From NCBI GenBank assembly GCA_018292915.2, contig JACVVK020000036.1, positions 565,001-629,000 of the forward strand: DNA of 64,000 nucleotides, written 5' to 3'. Below are positions 1 through 12,705 of this stretch, one piece after another (positions within the stretch are counted from its first letter, which is position 1; each line of letters opens with the position of its first letter). The notes beneath the pieces were generated by a model. It saw nothing but the letters and a program-made list of their open reading frames with translations, ran no database searches and was not told where the DNA came from. A program made the position numbers and the translations under genes. The DNA is from Batillaria attramentaria. Its lineage: Eukaryota; Mollusca; Gastropoda; Batillariidae.

Positions 1-78
1 CAATTCAACGCAACCTCACGATCCGCTTTGTCCTTCAGAATTAGCGTTGCGTTGTGTTGCGATCAGGAAGCACTTCTT

Positions 79-127
79 TTTTTTTTTTTTTTTTTTTTTC
101 TTTTTTTTTTTTTTTGGGGGGGGGGGG
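79..127. repeat. Poly-T then poly-G tract
   Basis: About 36 T with one C, then 12 G. Length is unreliable in such tracts. Confidence 0.85.
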
Positions 128-394
128 TGTTTTTTTCTAAACAGACACTGATACGACGGAAGGTTATTTGCGTAGACTCACGTTGATACGCAGGTGAGCC
201 AAGGCCTTTGTATCTGCTACGCTGTGTATAGAGAGACCTTGCTTGAGCCAAAACTTAAAGTTAGTTGGTTATTTAGGGCGGCTCAGCGCCGGACAAGCAA
301 CAAAGACTATTAATTTTCGCGGCCGGTTACCAAAACTTCAAGTCACCAGCTGTACGACTACTAATCTTCATGAACGACGTTTTGTTTTTTTGTT

Positions 395-399
<5 letters not shown>

Positions 400-476
<77 letters not shown>
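400..476. repeat. (TG)n microsatellite
   Basis: About 38 uninterrupted TG units. Apparent open frames in both strands here are repeat artefacts. Confidence 0.95.
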
Positions 477-478
<2 letters not shown>

Positions 479-2179
479 GAAGAGTTGCTCTTCTGGAAGC
501 GTCTGTACTGTGGAAAATAGTTCGTGTTAATGACAGGTAAGGCTCAGAATACAAAGCCACACTGTCGTCTGCTGGGCGCGCGAACGACACACCGATGTAA
601 AGTCTGCCGCAAATGTCCGACCGGCTGTCCTAGTCATCCGTTGCGGCAGACGCTGTGCTTTTGGACTTGCTGTGTGGCTTTTGTTTGCGCAATGCCAGCT
701 TGTGTAAAGGTGTGACGGTCGGTGCATGTGTTCAAACGGCCACGTTGCGATGCCACACATCATGGAGCGATTTGCGAGGCTACATACGTCCAAAGACAGG
801 CCTTTAAATTTAAAATATAATAAATAAAATAAATGAATAAATGTTACGGAATTTATTGGAGAAAAAAGGACGTTGCGCGTACGTCCGACACGCCTTCCCC
901 CCCCCCCCCCCCCCAAAAATAAACTTTCTACTCGCCATCGCAACACTCCGTCTACTTATCACGCATCTGTTTTTCTCCTCCAGGTCTGCACTGATCACCT
1001 CAGTTTTGTTTACCATTTACGCAGAGAATTGGCTGTGAGGATGAAACAAACAGTTTGTGTTGATGCTGATGAATTGGCTCATGGCCACACCGACACGGCA
1101 GGCCGGGGCCAGCGACCTTGTGTTTGTGTATGTCCATTTGCGTCTGTCAGTTGTTCATGCATGATGGCCAATATAATGATGATGGGATGGAAATTCACCG
1201 TTGTCTCTGTGTACAGCTGGGAAGGCCGGCTTACGAGAGCGCGTGGAGGGGGTGGGGGGGGATTTGATTGGCTGGTTGCGCCCTCTTCTATGACCACAGA
1301 AGGGTGATACAATGTATCAACTTAACCCATTAACTGCCATGTCGCAGAATGTCATGACTCACGGCTCTAGCCCAGATGTCAAACTGACTTGTTCAAACTG
1401 TTGTCGTTGATCATAACTGCGACTGACGGAATCGGTTAGTGCAGAAAGGTTTGAGACGCGATCGGCCGCCTGTAGTGAACGGAATCAAATCTCGTGCACG
1501 AGGACATACATTACTCGCGAGACTGAAAGAATTATTGTCCACTGAGACACCCGGCGTCTCAGACCAATCGATCTGCCCGAAACATCTCAGGATTGTTACT
1601 GAATACCGGAGCTGGCGCCGCGGCTGTCCGCCGGACAGCCGTCACTGACGGTGTTTTCCGGAGTCGGCGTTCCGGAGCGATAATGACACACCTGAAATTG
1701 AAGTTGATGCATCGGAAGTGGTCACGTGACACCTACGTGCAGAGAATTCACACGTCTTCGGGGTGACTGAAAATTTGCGTCTGCACGGCACGGGCTCGAC
1801 TGAGTGTACACTCTGGCCACTTGTCCGTAAACTCAGTCAGTTGTCACCTCACAAAGTTGTGTGCCTCGGGGTCCTCGCTCGCAGCAACAGGCGAACCTTC
1901 AAGCGAGGGGAAACTTCCTAAGCGGTGCACTGACCGGATGCTCATGCATCACGACTTCATCCGTCGAAAGTGCGAGAAAGGTCGGAATGTTTACGGAGGA
2001 CGCCGCCGCAAGGACTCGCACTGAACTGAGGTGAAAACCCCGGCTTGTCAGTGCAGGCCAAAACTGGTGGAAGTTTTTGAGCCGACGGCAGAGGGTCACT
2101 GAAGACTGACTGTCTTCGCAGCATCCATACTGGCTATCGACGCAGCAGTAAACTCATGCGTTTATGATGAGTCTTGCAC

Positions 2180-2482
2180 TTGATAATAATAATAATAATA
2201 ATAATAATGAGTATTATAATTATAGGCGCTTTACCCAATTTCATGAATCGGCTCAAAGCGCCGCGAACTGAACCCAACACGCACGCTCAGGTGAATCACA
2301 CACATTCTCTCTCACACACCGGACATAAACACATTACAATCACGTGGAGCGAAGGGTCAGCTCAGCTATTTAAATTTCGGAATTTAGAATTGCATTTATT
2401 TTTCAAATTTGGTGGGCTGAACATTTCCAAAGCAGAGGGGGAGGAAGCCGGAGTACCCGGAGAGAACCCCCGACGATCTTGA
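2180..2482 (-). mobile_element. SINE family B, 5'-truncated
   Basis: Minus-strand copy with an (ATA)n tail, the ggcgcttt...tcaaagcgccgcgaac 3' motif and the body up to ccccgacgatc. The surrounding sequence recurs without it at 3003-3075. Confidence 0.8.
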
Positions 2483-2918
2483 TTGAACTTGATTGAACTG
2501 AACAGGCTGATTCCACCTTTGCTAAGTCAGCTTACGTTCTGGAACAGTTTCGCTCGTGAGTGCCCCTGTACGCACGAAATACTCTATCTTGATGATTAGT
2601 ACAGCTCTTAATGCGATACAATGTTGTTTACACTTTGCGCGAGCGGTTGAATATTCATATTCTGCGACTGTTGTTACACTACTGGAGCGCTCAGTGTGGT
2701 CTCCGCGTCAGTCACCACTGAGTCGAGTACGCTTCTGTTGGCTCAGTGCCAGCACTAGAGACGCTGTCACTGTCCATCATAGTGTGTCTAGGTGGTGTGA
2801 TGATAGATACCACTGACGAAAACTGCTTAGATGGATCTGTGAGCGTAAACTTTATTTAGGCTATCAGTGACGGCAAAGGGGCTTATCATGATGCTACCAT
2901 TCAGTGGTACATGTACCA

Positions 2919-2989
2919 TACTATACTATACTATACTATACTATACTATACTATACTGTGCTGTGCTGTGCTGTGCTGTGCTGTGCTGT
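2919..2989 (+). repeat. Compound pentanucleotide microsatellite
   Basis: (CTATA)n changes abruptly into (CTGTG)n at about 2956; the units differ by two transitions. Confidence 0.9.
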
Positions 2990-3387
2990 CCTGTACTAGA
3001 CCAGTAAACTGACGCGTTCATGCCGAGTGATGAGTCTGGCACTTACACGGCCCGGGCTAATTCCATCTTTGCTAGGTTTATATTATTGCAAATGTGTACG
3101 TGTATTTTATTTGGTTTAAACATATTTATTTTGTTGCAGTGGAGAAAGTACAGAAACACAGTTTGAGCATAAACAAGACGTATTTATGACATGCTTAATC
3201 AAATTCATGTTATGTATTTTATTTCAGTGTAGATGATCCCACTGATGTTGTTCTGTTATTTGTTTGGTTTGTTTGTTTGTTTGTTTTTTGTTCTTCTTTT
3301 TTTTTTAAACACTGCACCACAATCCAGATTGCCTAGCTGCATGGTTTGGGCAGGGACTGTGTAAACTGTATAGTCTCTTGTTTGTTG

Positions 3388-3545
3388 ATCGCGGTAGAGC
3401 GTGAAGCCTTGGACTTACCAATGTTCGGGTGGTCAGTTCGAACCCCGACTGGGACCCAAACATAATGTGCTGCCTTTTCTCTCGTTGCCCCGTCCGGCTG
3501 TGGTACCACCCCGGTATGTTGTGGAAAGAACGTGAAATCCCCGAC
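3388..3545 (+). mobile_element. SINE family A, diverged copy
   Basis: Recognisable tRNA-like head (gcggtagagcgt...ttcgaaccccgactgggac) and body (ttgccccgtc, tggaaagaacgt), but heavily diverged from the other copies. Confidence 0.5.
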
Positions 3546-3597
3546 TGTGGTGGCTGCGTGGGCTCTCTTCCTCCGTATCTGTCTGCCTTGCTGTGCG

Positions 3598-4047
<450 letters not shown>

Positions 4048-4402
4048 ACTGACTAAACACCCGTCCACCCGGCTTGCATGGTACGGTACAATAATTTGAA
4101 TTTGAAGGCTGGCATTGACGTACAGTTCTTAAAAAAAAAAAAAAAAATCTCGATTAGTGCTGGGATGCTGGGTGTTATTTCAGTCGAACCAGCTGGAAAG
4201 ACAGATCGCCTGAACCCCTGGAGCGGTGCCGACTTTGGTACTGACGTCATGAAGTGCGTCACTTTACACCTGTCGCATCACGGTTTCAGGTGGTCAGACG
4301 TCAAATTTAGAATTGTGCTGTTCCCTCAAGGCGCCGTCGATATTGTTGATGATGTTGATGTCGTTGTTGTTGGTATTGTTCTCCTTCTGCAGTTTTCTTC
4401 TG

Positions 4403-4570
4403 GGGAGCCGGGTTATCCGAACGGTAGAGCACTGGCCGGACTTCCAATGCTCGGGTCGTGAGTTCGAATCCAGGCTGGGGCCAAATATTTGTTCTGGCCT
4501 TTTTTTCCGTTGCCCCCCGTCGGCTTTGATATCATGTGGTGGAAAAAGACGTTAAACCCTCAAACACCCA
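4403..4570 (+). mobile_element. SINE family A
   Basis: Near full-length: tRNA-like head from ggggagccggg with A and B boxes, middle ccaaatatttg, and tail gtggtggaaaaagacgtt followed by aaaccc-caaacaccc. Confidence 0.85.
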
Positions 4571-4648
4571 ACCTCTCTTCTTCTTGTTCAGTTCAGTGTC
4601 AAAGTCAGTTGTTGTTATTGTTATGGTCAGTTGTTGATTTAGTCGGTG

Positions 4649-4650
<2 letters not shown>

Positions 4651-4713
<63 letters not shown>

Positions 4714-4787
4714 TGTGTGTCTGTGTGTCTGTGTGTGTGTGTGTGTGTCTGTGTGTGTCTGTGTCTGTCTCTCTGTGCGTGTGTGTC

Positions 4788-4860
<73 letters not shown>

Positions 4861-4985
4861 GTGCCGCGCGCGCGCGTACGTCTTTGCCACGGTCTGTGTG
4901 TGTGTTTATGCGTCTGTGTGTCTGTGTGTGTGTGCGCGCGTACGTGTGTGCCACGGTCTGTATGTGTGTGTGTGTGGGGGGGGGG
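4651..4985. repeat. Imperfect (GT)n tract, about 330 bp, ending in a G run
   Basis: Long GT array broken by tc, gcgc and gtatgt variants, ending in ggggggggggg at 4977. Confidence 0.93.
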
Positions 4986-5016
4986 GGGCGAGTGCCATTC
5001 AGCATGTGCCGGTATG

Positions 5017-5180
5017 GGGGCCGAGATAGCTCAGCTGGTCATAGTTGAACCAGTACAGTGTCGATCACTGTCGGTTCATCATTTTCGACTCCCGCATGCT
5101 GAGTAGAACTCTGCACTGAAACATATACCTTATGTCCTTTTCCCTTTCCGTTCTGAAGGACCTTCGATCCGAAACGCCGT
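5017..5180 (+). mobile_element. Possible tRNA-derived SINE-like sequence
   Basis: ccgagatagctcagctggtc resembles a tRNA A-box region, and gaaggaccttcgatccgaaa resembles a common transposable-element motif. Single copy, so weak. Confidence 0.35.
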
Positions 5181-5640
5181 GCTCTTGTTTGTTCCAGTTT
5201 TCAGGACACAGGTTAATAACATTTTTTTGTTTTTAATCCAAGTCTCAGAAAATTGGTTTTGTCTAGAGCGTAATTACTTTTTTTTTTTTTTTTTTGCTCT
5301 TTTTTTTGTGAAACTAATCAAAGTTCCGCACAGCTTTGTGTCGCTAAGTGCTACACGCCACAGGCAGCTGACGAGCGCGTACTCATTTCACATAACATAC
5401 TTCACACTCCAGAGGTGAACAATTATCAGGAACAAAACCCACAAAAGCACAAAAACACGATCAAAACGCCGCGCGCGCCGGAGGCTGACTGATTGTCTGT
5501 CTATAGCTTAGCTGTTGTATGAAAGAGCGTCTTTGACGTCATACAAGCTGGAAAACCCGTAGGTGGACACTGATGAAATATGTTCTAAGAGAAAACAACA
5601 ACAAGAACCAAAACAACGGGTGCTATATTAAACACTCACG

Positions 5641-5760
5641 CACGCAGAGAGAACAAGAACAAGAACAAGAACAAGAACCTTTATTTTACAACGGTAGAAG
5701 TTACAGGCATATTCATACCAATTTTAAAACTTGCCGTTGCTACACTACATGAGCTAATAC
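5641..5760 (-). repeat. Possible retroelement 3' end with (GTTCTT)n tail
   Basis: gaacaa-type hexamers lead into ctttattttacaacggtaga...aacttgccgtt; a related segment (actttatttgaaaacggtgg...cttgccgttt) is at 6246-6310. Both look like retroelement 3' ends. Confidence 0.4.
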
Positions 5761-5812
5761 TACTGAAAAATTAAGAAAGAAGAAAAGAAAAAAGAAAAAA
5801 AAACAAAAGAAA

Positions 5813-5816
<4 letters not shown>

Positions 5817-5887
<71 letters not shown>
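5817..5887. repeat. (CA)n microsatellite
   Basis: About 35 uninterrupted CA units after an A-rich stretch. Confidence 0.95.
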
Positions 5888-5889
<2 letters not shown>

Positions 5890-6050
5890 CATCACGCATG
5901 AATTATTCGCACGCACCTATGCAGAACATAATCATAAGCGGAAATAATGTCATAATTTCTATAGAAGTGAAAGAGAGAGAGAGAGAGAGAGACAATTAAC
6001 ACCGCTCGCGCGAGACTGACAGAGAGAGAGAGAGAGAGAGGGAGGAGGGT

Positions 6051-6226
6051 GTTTGGGGAGGTGGGTGTTTGGGGGTTTAACGTTCTTTTCCACCAAACAC
6101 GGGTGATATCAAAGACGGGGCAACGTCGAAAAAGCCAGCACAAATATTTGGCCCCAGCCGGGATTTGAACTCACGACCCGAGCATTGGAAGTCCAACGCT
6201 CTACCATTCGGCCACCCCGGCTTCCC
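6051..6226 (-). mobile_element. SINE family A
   Basis: Full-length minus-strand copy, from the gtgggtgtttgggggtttaa tail to the ccggcttccc head. Confidence 0.88.
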
Positions 6227-6367
6227 GAGAGAGAGAGAGGAATTGAAATAACTTTATTTGAAAACGGTGGAAGTTTTGGTCTTTTGACCAGTTTTCAAAC
6301 TTGCCGTTTAAATCAAAAAAAAAAAATCAAAGTTCGAACTGACATACTTAAAAGTAGTACATGATAC

Positions 6368-6369
<2 letters not shown>

Positions 6370-6417
<48 letters not shown>
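6370..6417. repeat. (CA)n microsatellite
   Basis: About 23 CA units. Confidence 0.93.
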
Positions 6418-6421
<4 letters not shown>

Positions 6422-7881
6422 AAATTCCTGAAAGAATAAAAACAATGAAAACAAAAACATTTTTTGTCGCTAAACACCCAGTCATTTTATTCACCCTGGT
6501 CTCTCCCGTCATATTCGCAGACATTATTATTTTCATGTCTGAAAACAAAGACGGGAGGGGGGGGGGGAGGTGGTATTTGGTGGAACTTGATCAGTATAGG
6601 TCAGTGTCAATGAGTTCCATTCCAGTCTGTCCACATTTGACCATTCTAGTGCTAAACTTGAAGACGAGGTGTGACTATGATTGTATTCGCCGTGAAACAC
6701 ACCGACTGAACTTGAAATCGGTAAAAACGCCGATTAACACCGGTTATATCTGTGAGGTCCGCGCTAAATATAGCATCACAGGACTATAATGAGCAGTATA
6801 ATCTCCAGCAACAGCAACAGCAGCTCTAAAACAGCATGGCGTGTCGGCTGGTCAGGTTACAGATCGGTATTAACAGTCCGGGTCATGTAGTAAGAACTCG
6901 CCTAAATATAGTAGAAAATCTTTGCCCCTTTAAAAAATTGTGTGCAGAGTAAAAAAAATGGCAACCTGGTGCTTTTTGTTGGCTTTGTAAACACGTTTCA
7001 TGCCAGGTAATAGTAATATTAGGGGAAAATGAGGCTGGCTTGTGGACTATTTGTATTTATGCGCGGCTGGCACAGGAGCCAGCAGACGACCGTGGAATGA
7101 GGGGGCATGTGGCTGCTGCCAACATTGCCAAAAAACGGAACATTGGAATTTGTTGAAATTGACTCTACACATGAGCCTATGGCTGCCTGTTTTTGTGGGG
7201 TTTTTTTGTTTTGTTTTTTGGTGAATTGTAAAGCATTTCTAGGGTGCTATCTGCAACGTTATGTGTAAGAGGAATATATAGCGTTTTCCTCCAAATTTGC
7301 ATCTCTGGTACGTAGCCTTAGTGTTGCTCAGAGGAAGATTTCTCGCCCTCTACGTGTGCATACGGTCATAACGCAAGCGCTGAATACATAACACGGTGGG
7401 TGAACGCCCTTGGTTTGGCGATACGATTTGAAGTGGTGATACGTTAGTAAAAACACACTAGCTTGCTACCTAGGCTTGTATCTGACAAAAACATAAGTCT
7501 GTGAGGCATATTTCGTGCATCTACTGCACTGTAAGAGACTGGCGCACCTACATGTTGCAGCGATCCGGCGTTACTGCACAGCGTGTCACCAACTTGAAAT
7601 GCACGTTTGTGCACAAAAGGGACTAAAATACCGTAAGTTTGCTACTGACTGCCATTTGTGTAACCGTCAGACTGATATCTAGGGAAGCGTATTTGATGCG
7701 CTGTGGATGGTTTTTTGTTTTGTTTTGTTTTTTGAGCACCAAAATCGGCCTCGCGGTCGAGTCCAAGTTTGCACGGCTAAACTTGAATCTCGGATTTCGT
7801 CAAACTATGCCCACTTACCGCTACTTTTTGTGCGGCCTTACCTGCTACATGTAGGTGTGCCAATCTCTTGGAGTGTAGTAG

Positions 7882-8068
7882 GGTGGGTGGGTGTGGGTGT
7901 GGGTGGGTGTTTGTGGGTTTAACGTCCTTTTCCGCCAAATACGGGTGATATCAAAGACGGGGCAACGATGAAAAAGGCCAGCACAAATATTTGGCTCCAG
8001 CCGGGATACGAACTCACGACCCGAGCATTAGAAGTCCAACGCTCTACTATTCGGCCACCCCGGCTTCC
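7882..8068 (-). mobile_element. SINE family A with 15-bp target-site duplication
   Basis: Flanked by perfect direct repeats cttggagtgtagtag at 7867-7881 and 8069-8083, proving insertion by target-primed reverse transcription. The other arm of the surrounding inverted repeat keeps the uninterrupted empty site near 7530-7545. Confidence 0.93.
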
Positions 8069-8153
8069 CTTGGAGTGTAGTAGATGCATAGGCACATGCC
8101 GCACAGACTTATACGGCTTTGTCAGATACAAGCCTAAATAGCAAGTTAGTGTG

Positions 8154-8427
8154 TTTGGAGCGGTCGGTGGTCTCGTGGTTTAGAGACTTGTCACCAATGC
8201 GAGAGGTCAGGGGTTCGAGTCCCACTCGGGACAAAGAATTCTACCACCGCGTACGTGATTGTAATGTGTTTATGTCCAGTGTGTGAGAGAATGCGTGTGA
8301 ATCACGTGAGCGTGTGTGTTGGGTTCAGTTCGCGGCGCTTTGAGTCGATTCATGAAATTGGGTAAAACGCCTATACTGACAATACTCATTATTATTATTA
8401 TCATCATCATCATTTTACCTTCGTATC
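8154..8427 (+). mobile_element. SINE family B, internally deleted
   Basis: tRNA-like head ggtggtctcgtggtttagag with B box ggttcgagtcc, a body shortened after caaagaatt, then the ggcgctttgagtcgattcat tail and (ATT/ATC)n. It is inserted in the right arm of the large inverted repeat. Confidence 0.85.
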
Positions 8428-9259
8428 GCCACTGCACAGCGTATCGCCAAACCAAGGTCGTTTACCCACCCTCATGAACTGCATTTACGAAAAAGACCTC
8501 AAAGGAAAAGCCCCACTCCATATTTCTGCCTGTCTCACTCGACTGACCTCTGGCGGTCAGCCACTGATGACCAGTGGCCGCCAGAGGTCAAAAACTGATG
8601 CTTCTCAGTGATTGATTGGTAGGACGGAGAATGCCAAGGTTTTGTAGTCGCAGGTGCTACGATTAACTGCGAGGTTAATTTGCAGCCAATCAGTGCACAC
8701 CGCAGGCGAATGACGCAGGTTGCACGCCGCGTAATCCCCGGAAGGAGTGATAGCTTCGGTTCAAGGCTGAAACTCTCGCACGCCAATATACAGGCTACGT
8801 GACACAGATGCAAATCTGGATGAAAAAGCTATATATTCCTCTTACACATAACGCTGCAGATGACACCCTAGAAATGTTTTAAAATTCACCAACAAATTCA
8901 CAAAAATCAGGCAGCCATAGACTCATGCGTAGAGGAAATTTAAACAAATTCCAATATTCCGTTTGTTGGCAATGTTGGCAGCGACCACATACCCCCTCAT
9001 TCCACGGTCGTCTGCTGGCTCCTGTGCCAGCCGCGCATGAATACAATTAGTCCACAAGCCAGCCTCATTTTTCCCTAATTTTACTATTACCTGGCATGAA
9101 ACTTGTTTACAAAGCCAACAAAAAGCACCAGATTGCCATTTTTTGCTCTGCACATAAATTTTAAAAGGGGCAAAGATTTTATACTATATTTAGCCGAGTT
9201 CTTACTACATGCCCCGGAAGCTAATACCGTCACGTAGCCAAAGCGGCCGACCGGGCCTC

Positions 9260-9264
<5 letters not shown>

Positions 9265-9302
<38 letters not shown>
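9265..9302. repeat. (CA)n microsatellite
   Basis: About 19 CA units, at the outer end of the right inverted-repeat arm. Confidence 0.93.
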
Positions 9303-9305
<3 letters not shown>

Positions 9306-9417
9306 ATAGTGAGGCCCGGGGGTCCGGCATTTTCAGTGGTGGACAACTATTGGGGCTCGGGGGTGACCTTACCAGGTCAATCCGTTTATTTACCCGAGCG
9401 ACGGGAGTTGGATAAAT

Positions 9418-9480
9418 TAGCATGCAGGTGCAGCGTCTCCTGCATGTCCTAGGTTCATATTGCCCCGTAGATCAGTTTGC
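9418..9480 (-). repeat. Short dispersed repeat
   Basis: Its reverse complement (ctaggacatgcaggagacgc...) recurs at 15990-16090, and its gctgcaccttcatg end recurs near 20203. It is probably the end of an unrecognised transposable element. Confidence 0.5.
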
Positions 9481-10033
9481 ATCAATTGCCCAACGTCACT
9501 TTTTTTTTTTCACGTGGTGCAGACACACTTAGCCGCGAATCAGTCTTTGTGGCTTGCGCGGGGTTAAGCCTAAAAAAAACTCACTCACTCACTCACTCAC
9601 TCTAACCGAGCGAAACTGAGACGCCAAAGAAGTAAATGCCAGCGGAATGGAGGCGGCCGAAAATCACAGACACCCGAAACCACCAGTCTGATTAGGGAGT
9701 GGGGGATGGCTAGATTCTATGTGAGACTTTGTTTCGAAACTAAGGCACAACAGTGCAGACTGGTCGTGCGTGGGCCGCTAAATCCTCAGATCAGGTGAAA
9801 AATGTGAAGCTGAACGATGTACGCGACAGTACATGGTAATTGAGCTTGTTACGGCTGTAGATCGTGACTATGATCTGGGGGCATCATTCCGCGTCGCCCG
9901 TTTCAGCGAAGAAAAGAGCCCTCTTCTCCTCAGTCTTGCCTTTACAAGGAAAAAAAAAACCAAAAAAACAAAACAAAACAAAAACCATGATTTATTCGCT
10001 AGGGATTTAGCTTGCTCCGCAGAAAAGTCTGAA

Positions 10034-10035
<2 letters not shown>

Positions 10036-10108
<73 letters not shown>

Positions 10109-10113
10109 GCACA

Positions 10114-10147
<34 letters not shown>
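10036..10147. repeat. (CA)n-(TC)n compound microsatellite
   Basis: About 34 CA units followed by about 15 TC units. Confidence 0.95.
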
Positions 10148-10150
<3 letters not shown>

Positions 10151-10479
10151 CATAACAACTAGATATAAAAAGCTGACTGACATTGATGGCATAGACCTCA
10201 TTTTAAAGATACTAATCATACAATATACATTTCTAAATTGTCAGCCACTGAATCATGGTCTACGCGTCACCCAACAACATGTGTTTGATTTATTTACGGT
10301 TCCTGCAAAGGTAATTGATGAAACGATACGATGACAGCAGAAAGAAAAACTAAAATCAGTCTTCCTTTTCTGCAAAAAGCAATCACTGGACGAGGAAAAG
10401 AATCTTCTGATGCTGGCTATAGCATGTCACGAGGACATAAAAATCATCGGACACGTGCCACGGAATCAGTCGCTAAACT

Positions 10480-10530
10480 TATGTGGTGGAAAAGGACGTT
10501 AAACCCCCAAACACCCACCCACCCACCCAG
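10480..10530 (+). mobile_element. SINE family A, 5'-truncated tail
   Basis: Only the terminal 50 bases remain: atgtggtggaaaaggacgtt, the aaacccccaaacaccc end and an extended ccca tail. Confidence 0.75.
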
Positions 10531-11396
10531 TCGCTGAACTTGCACGTATACACGATAATATGAATGTGAGGGAGCCGTGCAGGTCCAAAAAGTAACGGCG
10601 AGATGTTTTGCTGAAACTGATGCTGTTAGCGTGACACTAGTTGCTCGTGCAACACAGCAGTCTGTCTTTTCTTGTACGAGACAAGGTAGACTAGGAGACA
10701 GCGAGCAGAATGGCAGAATCGTGCCTGACGGTCGCTGCTGGCATCTCGGGTTCTGCATGAAGCGTCAAGACGATAAACGCCTTCCTCTTAGCGTCCTGTT
10801 TTCTGTTATTCCCCGGTAATAGACGACTCCACTCGGCAAACCCCAGGCCCGGAGGCCAAACTTTGAACCCCGCTTCTTTACGCTGGCGAGTATTGGCAAA
10901 GCACAGTGCGTCCATGACGTCATTTTATGGGGGAAAGGGGTTGATTTCATGATGTAAGAGATTGACGTAATGGTCTTTTTCCCTCAAATGACGTCAAAAA
11001 CTTTCTGTTTTCTTTCCATGTTTCAGCGGTTATATCAAACTACATGTTCTTCCCTCTTTGTAGTGTCTGGCAAGAAAGTTCCGGCGCCAGACCATGCCAC
11101 GTGTTGTGCTCATAATGCAGCGGCACGCGATTGGCTGAATTCTAGGGACTCAGTCTTCCCTTTGATTGACAGGTGTGGAATCGTCTATTCTAACATCTTT
11201 TGTGGGCTATTTCCCATAACTCGACGTGTAAGTTTCAGCTCCACCTTACCTTTCCCCCTCCCCCTCATTTCCCCGCCGGCTTTCCGCGGCCAACCCGGCC
11301 GGCCACCACGACTGGACATCAAACCCGTTCTGTGAATGTGAATATGTGCCATTAACGCATGCACAGGTTTGAAATGCCCTCCCCCCCCCCCAACAC

Positions 11397-11405
11397 AGAC
11401 ACACA

Positions 11406-11450
<45 letters not shown>
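11397..11450. repeat. (CA)n microsatellite
   Basis: Follows a C run; about 25 units. Confidence 0.93.
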
Positions 11451-11452
<2 letters not shown>

Positions 11453-11549
11453 GGCCGGGCTTCATCGTGATGCCGCACTGCTCTGATATGATGACGAGAC
11501 GTTGTGCGGGTCACTTTGGCGGTAGACCCAACACTTTACATTATCATCA

Positions 11550-12400
11550 ATCGTAATTCACAGCCTTGAAGTAGGAAGGATTTTATAGTAAACGCATCAG
11601 TATTAATTATTACGACAAGAAATGATATCCCATGGGTGACGGACTGTCCCGAAGGACAAATGAAAAGAAAAAAAATAGTACATCAGTACATCAATGACTT
11701 GCTGCTGGTATGCGGCAAGCGTCATCAGAGCTGGCTCGAAGCCGGGCAAAAAGAACGAGTTGATACACGTATTTTTACACTGAAGTGCCGTGGTGTCCGT
11801 GCAGTGGGAATACCTCTTGGCCTCACTGACTTATCAAATTCAAGATATGCGAGCAGCGAGCATCGGCAAACCCGCCTCTACGCCAGAGATAAGGCGGCTG
11901 CACTGAGCTGGCAAGCCTGGGGAATCCCATTTCACATTCCTGACACGCTGATCATGGGTGGGAATAGAATGAAGGCCGATAGACATGCTGAGGAATTCCG
12001 ACTGGTAAGTAAGAGAAAGGAATGTATCCACTATATCTCCACAGTCCTTGGCAAGAGTTCGGACTCGACTCGCAAGAGTAGAGGACAACGGACTAAGGTA
12101 CTGAGCCATGAACCTTTCCTGAAGCCCCTGGTCAGTTACTGTTGCTGGGACCCGCCAGCGTTCTACCGTTGTGTGCGGAAGTTTACAACATAATACTACA
12201 TGTGATAGCCTGCGGGCACCGGTTTCATTGTTCTTATGCCTGTCAGTGGGACCTTGTGCCAATTACGTCCCTGTGGGGCTTTGTGAATTTCAGCGAAGTT
12301 TGACCTACATTCTGGCTGGCTATAAATAAACGCTCTGGGGATGGTCTGTACCGGCCCGGCGCAGGTAGGGCAAGTTGCAACATTTGGCCCTCGAAATCTG
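11550..12400. other. No supported gene; long open frames on both strands
   Basis: A 185-codon frame on plus (11636-12193) and a 140-codon frame on minus (11840-12262) overlap. Neither resembles a known family, and neither has a splice context. TATAAATA at 12321 is TATA-like but has no gene attached. Confidence 0.3.
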
Positions 12401-12705
12401 AGCCGTCACTCCGGCGTCCTCAAACAGAATGCAGCCGTCTTAAGGCCCAATCCCACCAGCCTACAAACATGCACCTTTGGTGATTAGCGCCTTCCCCTCC
12501 CACCGTGATCCGGGAGGTGAGCGGCAGTGTGTTTAGCCATCTGGATTTTTTCTTGCCCCGTCCCATTCCGGCGCCGTGCTCGGACCGTGCTCTTTCCCGC
12601 AAAATCCGAAGATCCGGACTACCCTTCTTCTTCCGTACACTCAGCGTGCAGACCAATTTCGACCGTCGTTGAATGCGGGTGTAATTGGCACAATAGCGTG
12701 GAAAA

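Larger units (their letters stand above)
1..2145. other. No gene seen
   Basis: Apart from the T/G and TG tracts, a C run (899-914) and a G run near 1246-1260, nothing recognisable. ACTG/CAGT words are frequent in 1300-2130. Confidence 0.5.
6838..9236. repeat. Large imperfect inverted repeat with nested SINEs
   Basis: The left arm (6838 to about 7575) and right arm (about 7845-9236, reversed) match in long stretches. Examples are the atagcgttttcctccaaatt segment, the gcgcggctggcacaggagcc segment and gcttgtatctgac. The right arm is interrupted by SINE A (7882-8068), SINE B (8154-8427) and about 300 further bases. The central 270 bases are unique. It may be a foldback element or two opposed copies of one repeat. 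Confidence 0.75.

Noticed and set aside
400..476. Open frames made of repeated Cys-Val or Thr-His across this and the other GT/CA tracts
   Set aside because: Produced by dinucleotide repeats lacking stop codons; they appear in several frames on both strands at once and carry no other coding sign.
11636..12193. 185-codon open frame
   Set aside because: Overlaps a 140-codon frame on the other strand, has no recognisable domain, unusual Trp/Cys/His-rich end, and no splice or poly(A) context.
12321..12328. TATAAATA as a promoter
   Set aside because: No start codon or exon of a recognisable gene follows at a sensible distance; only the Harbinger relic lies downstream.
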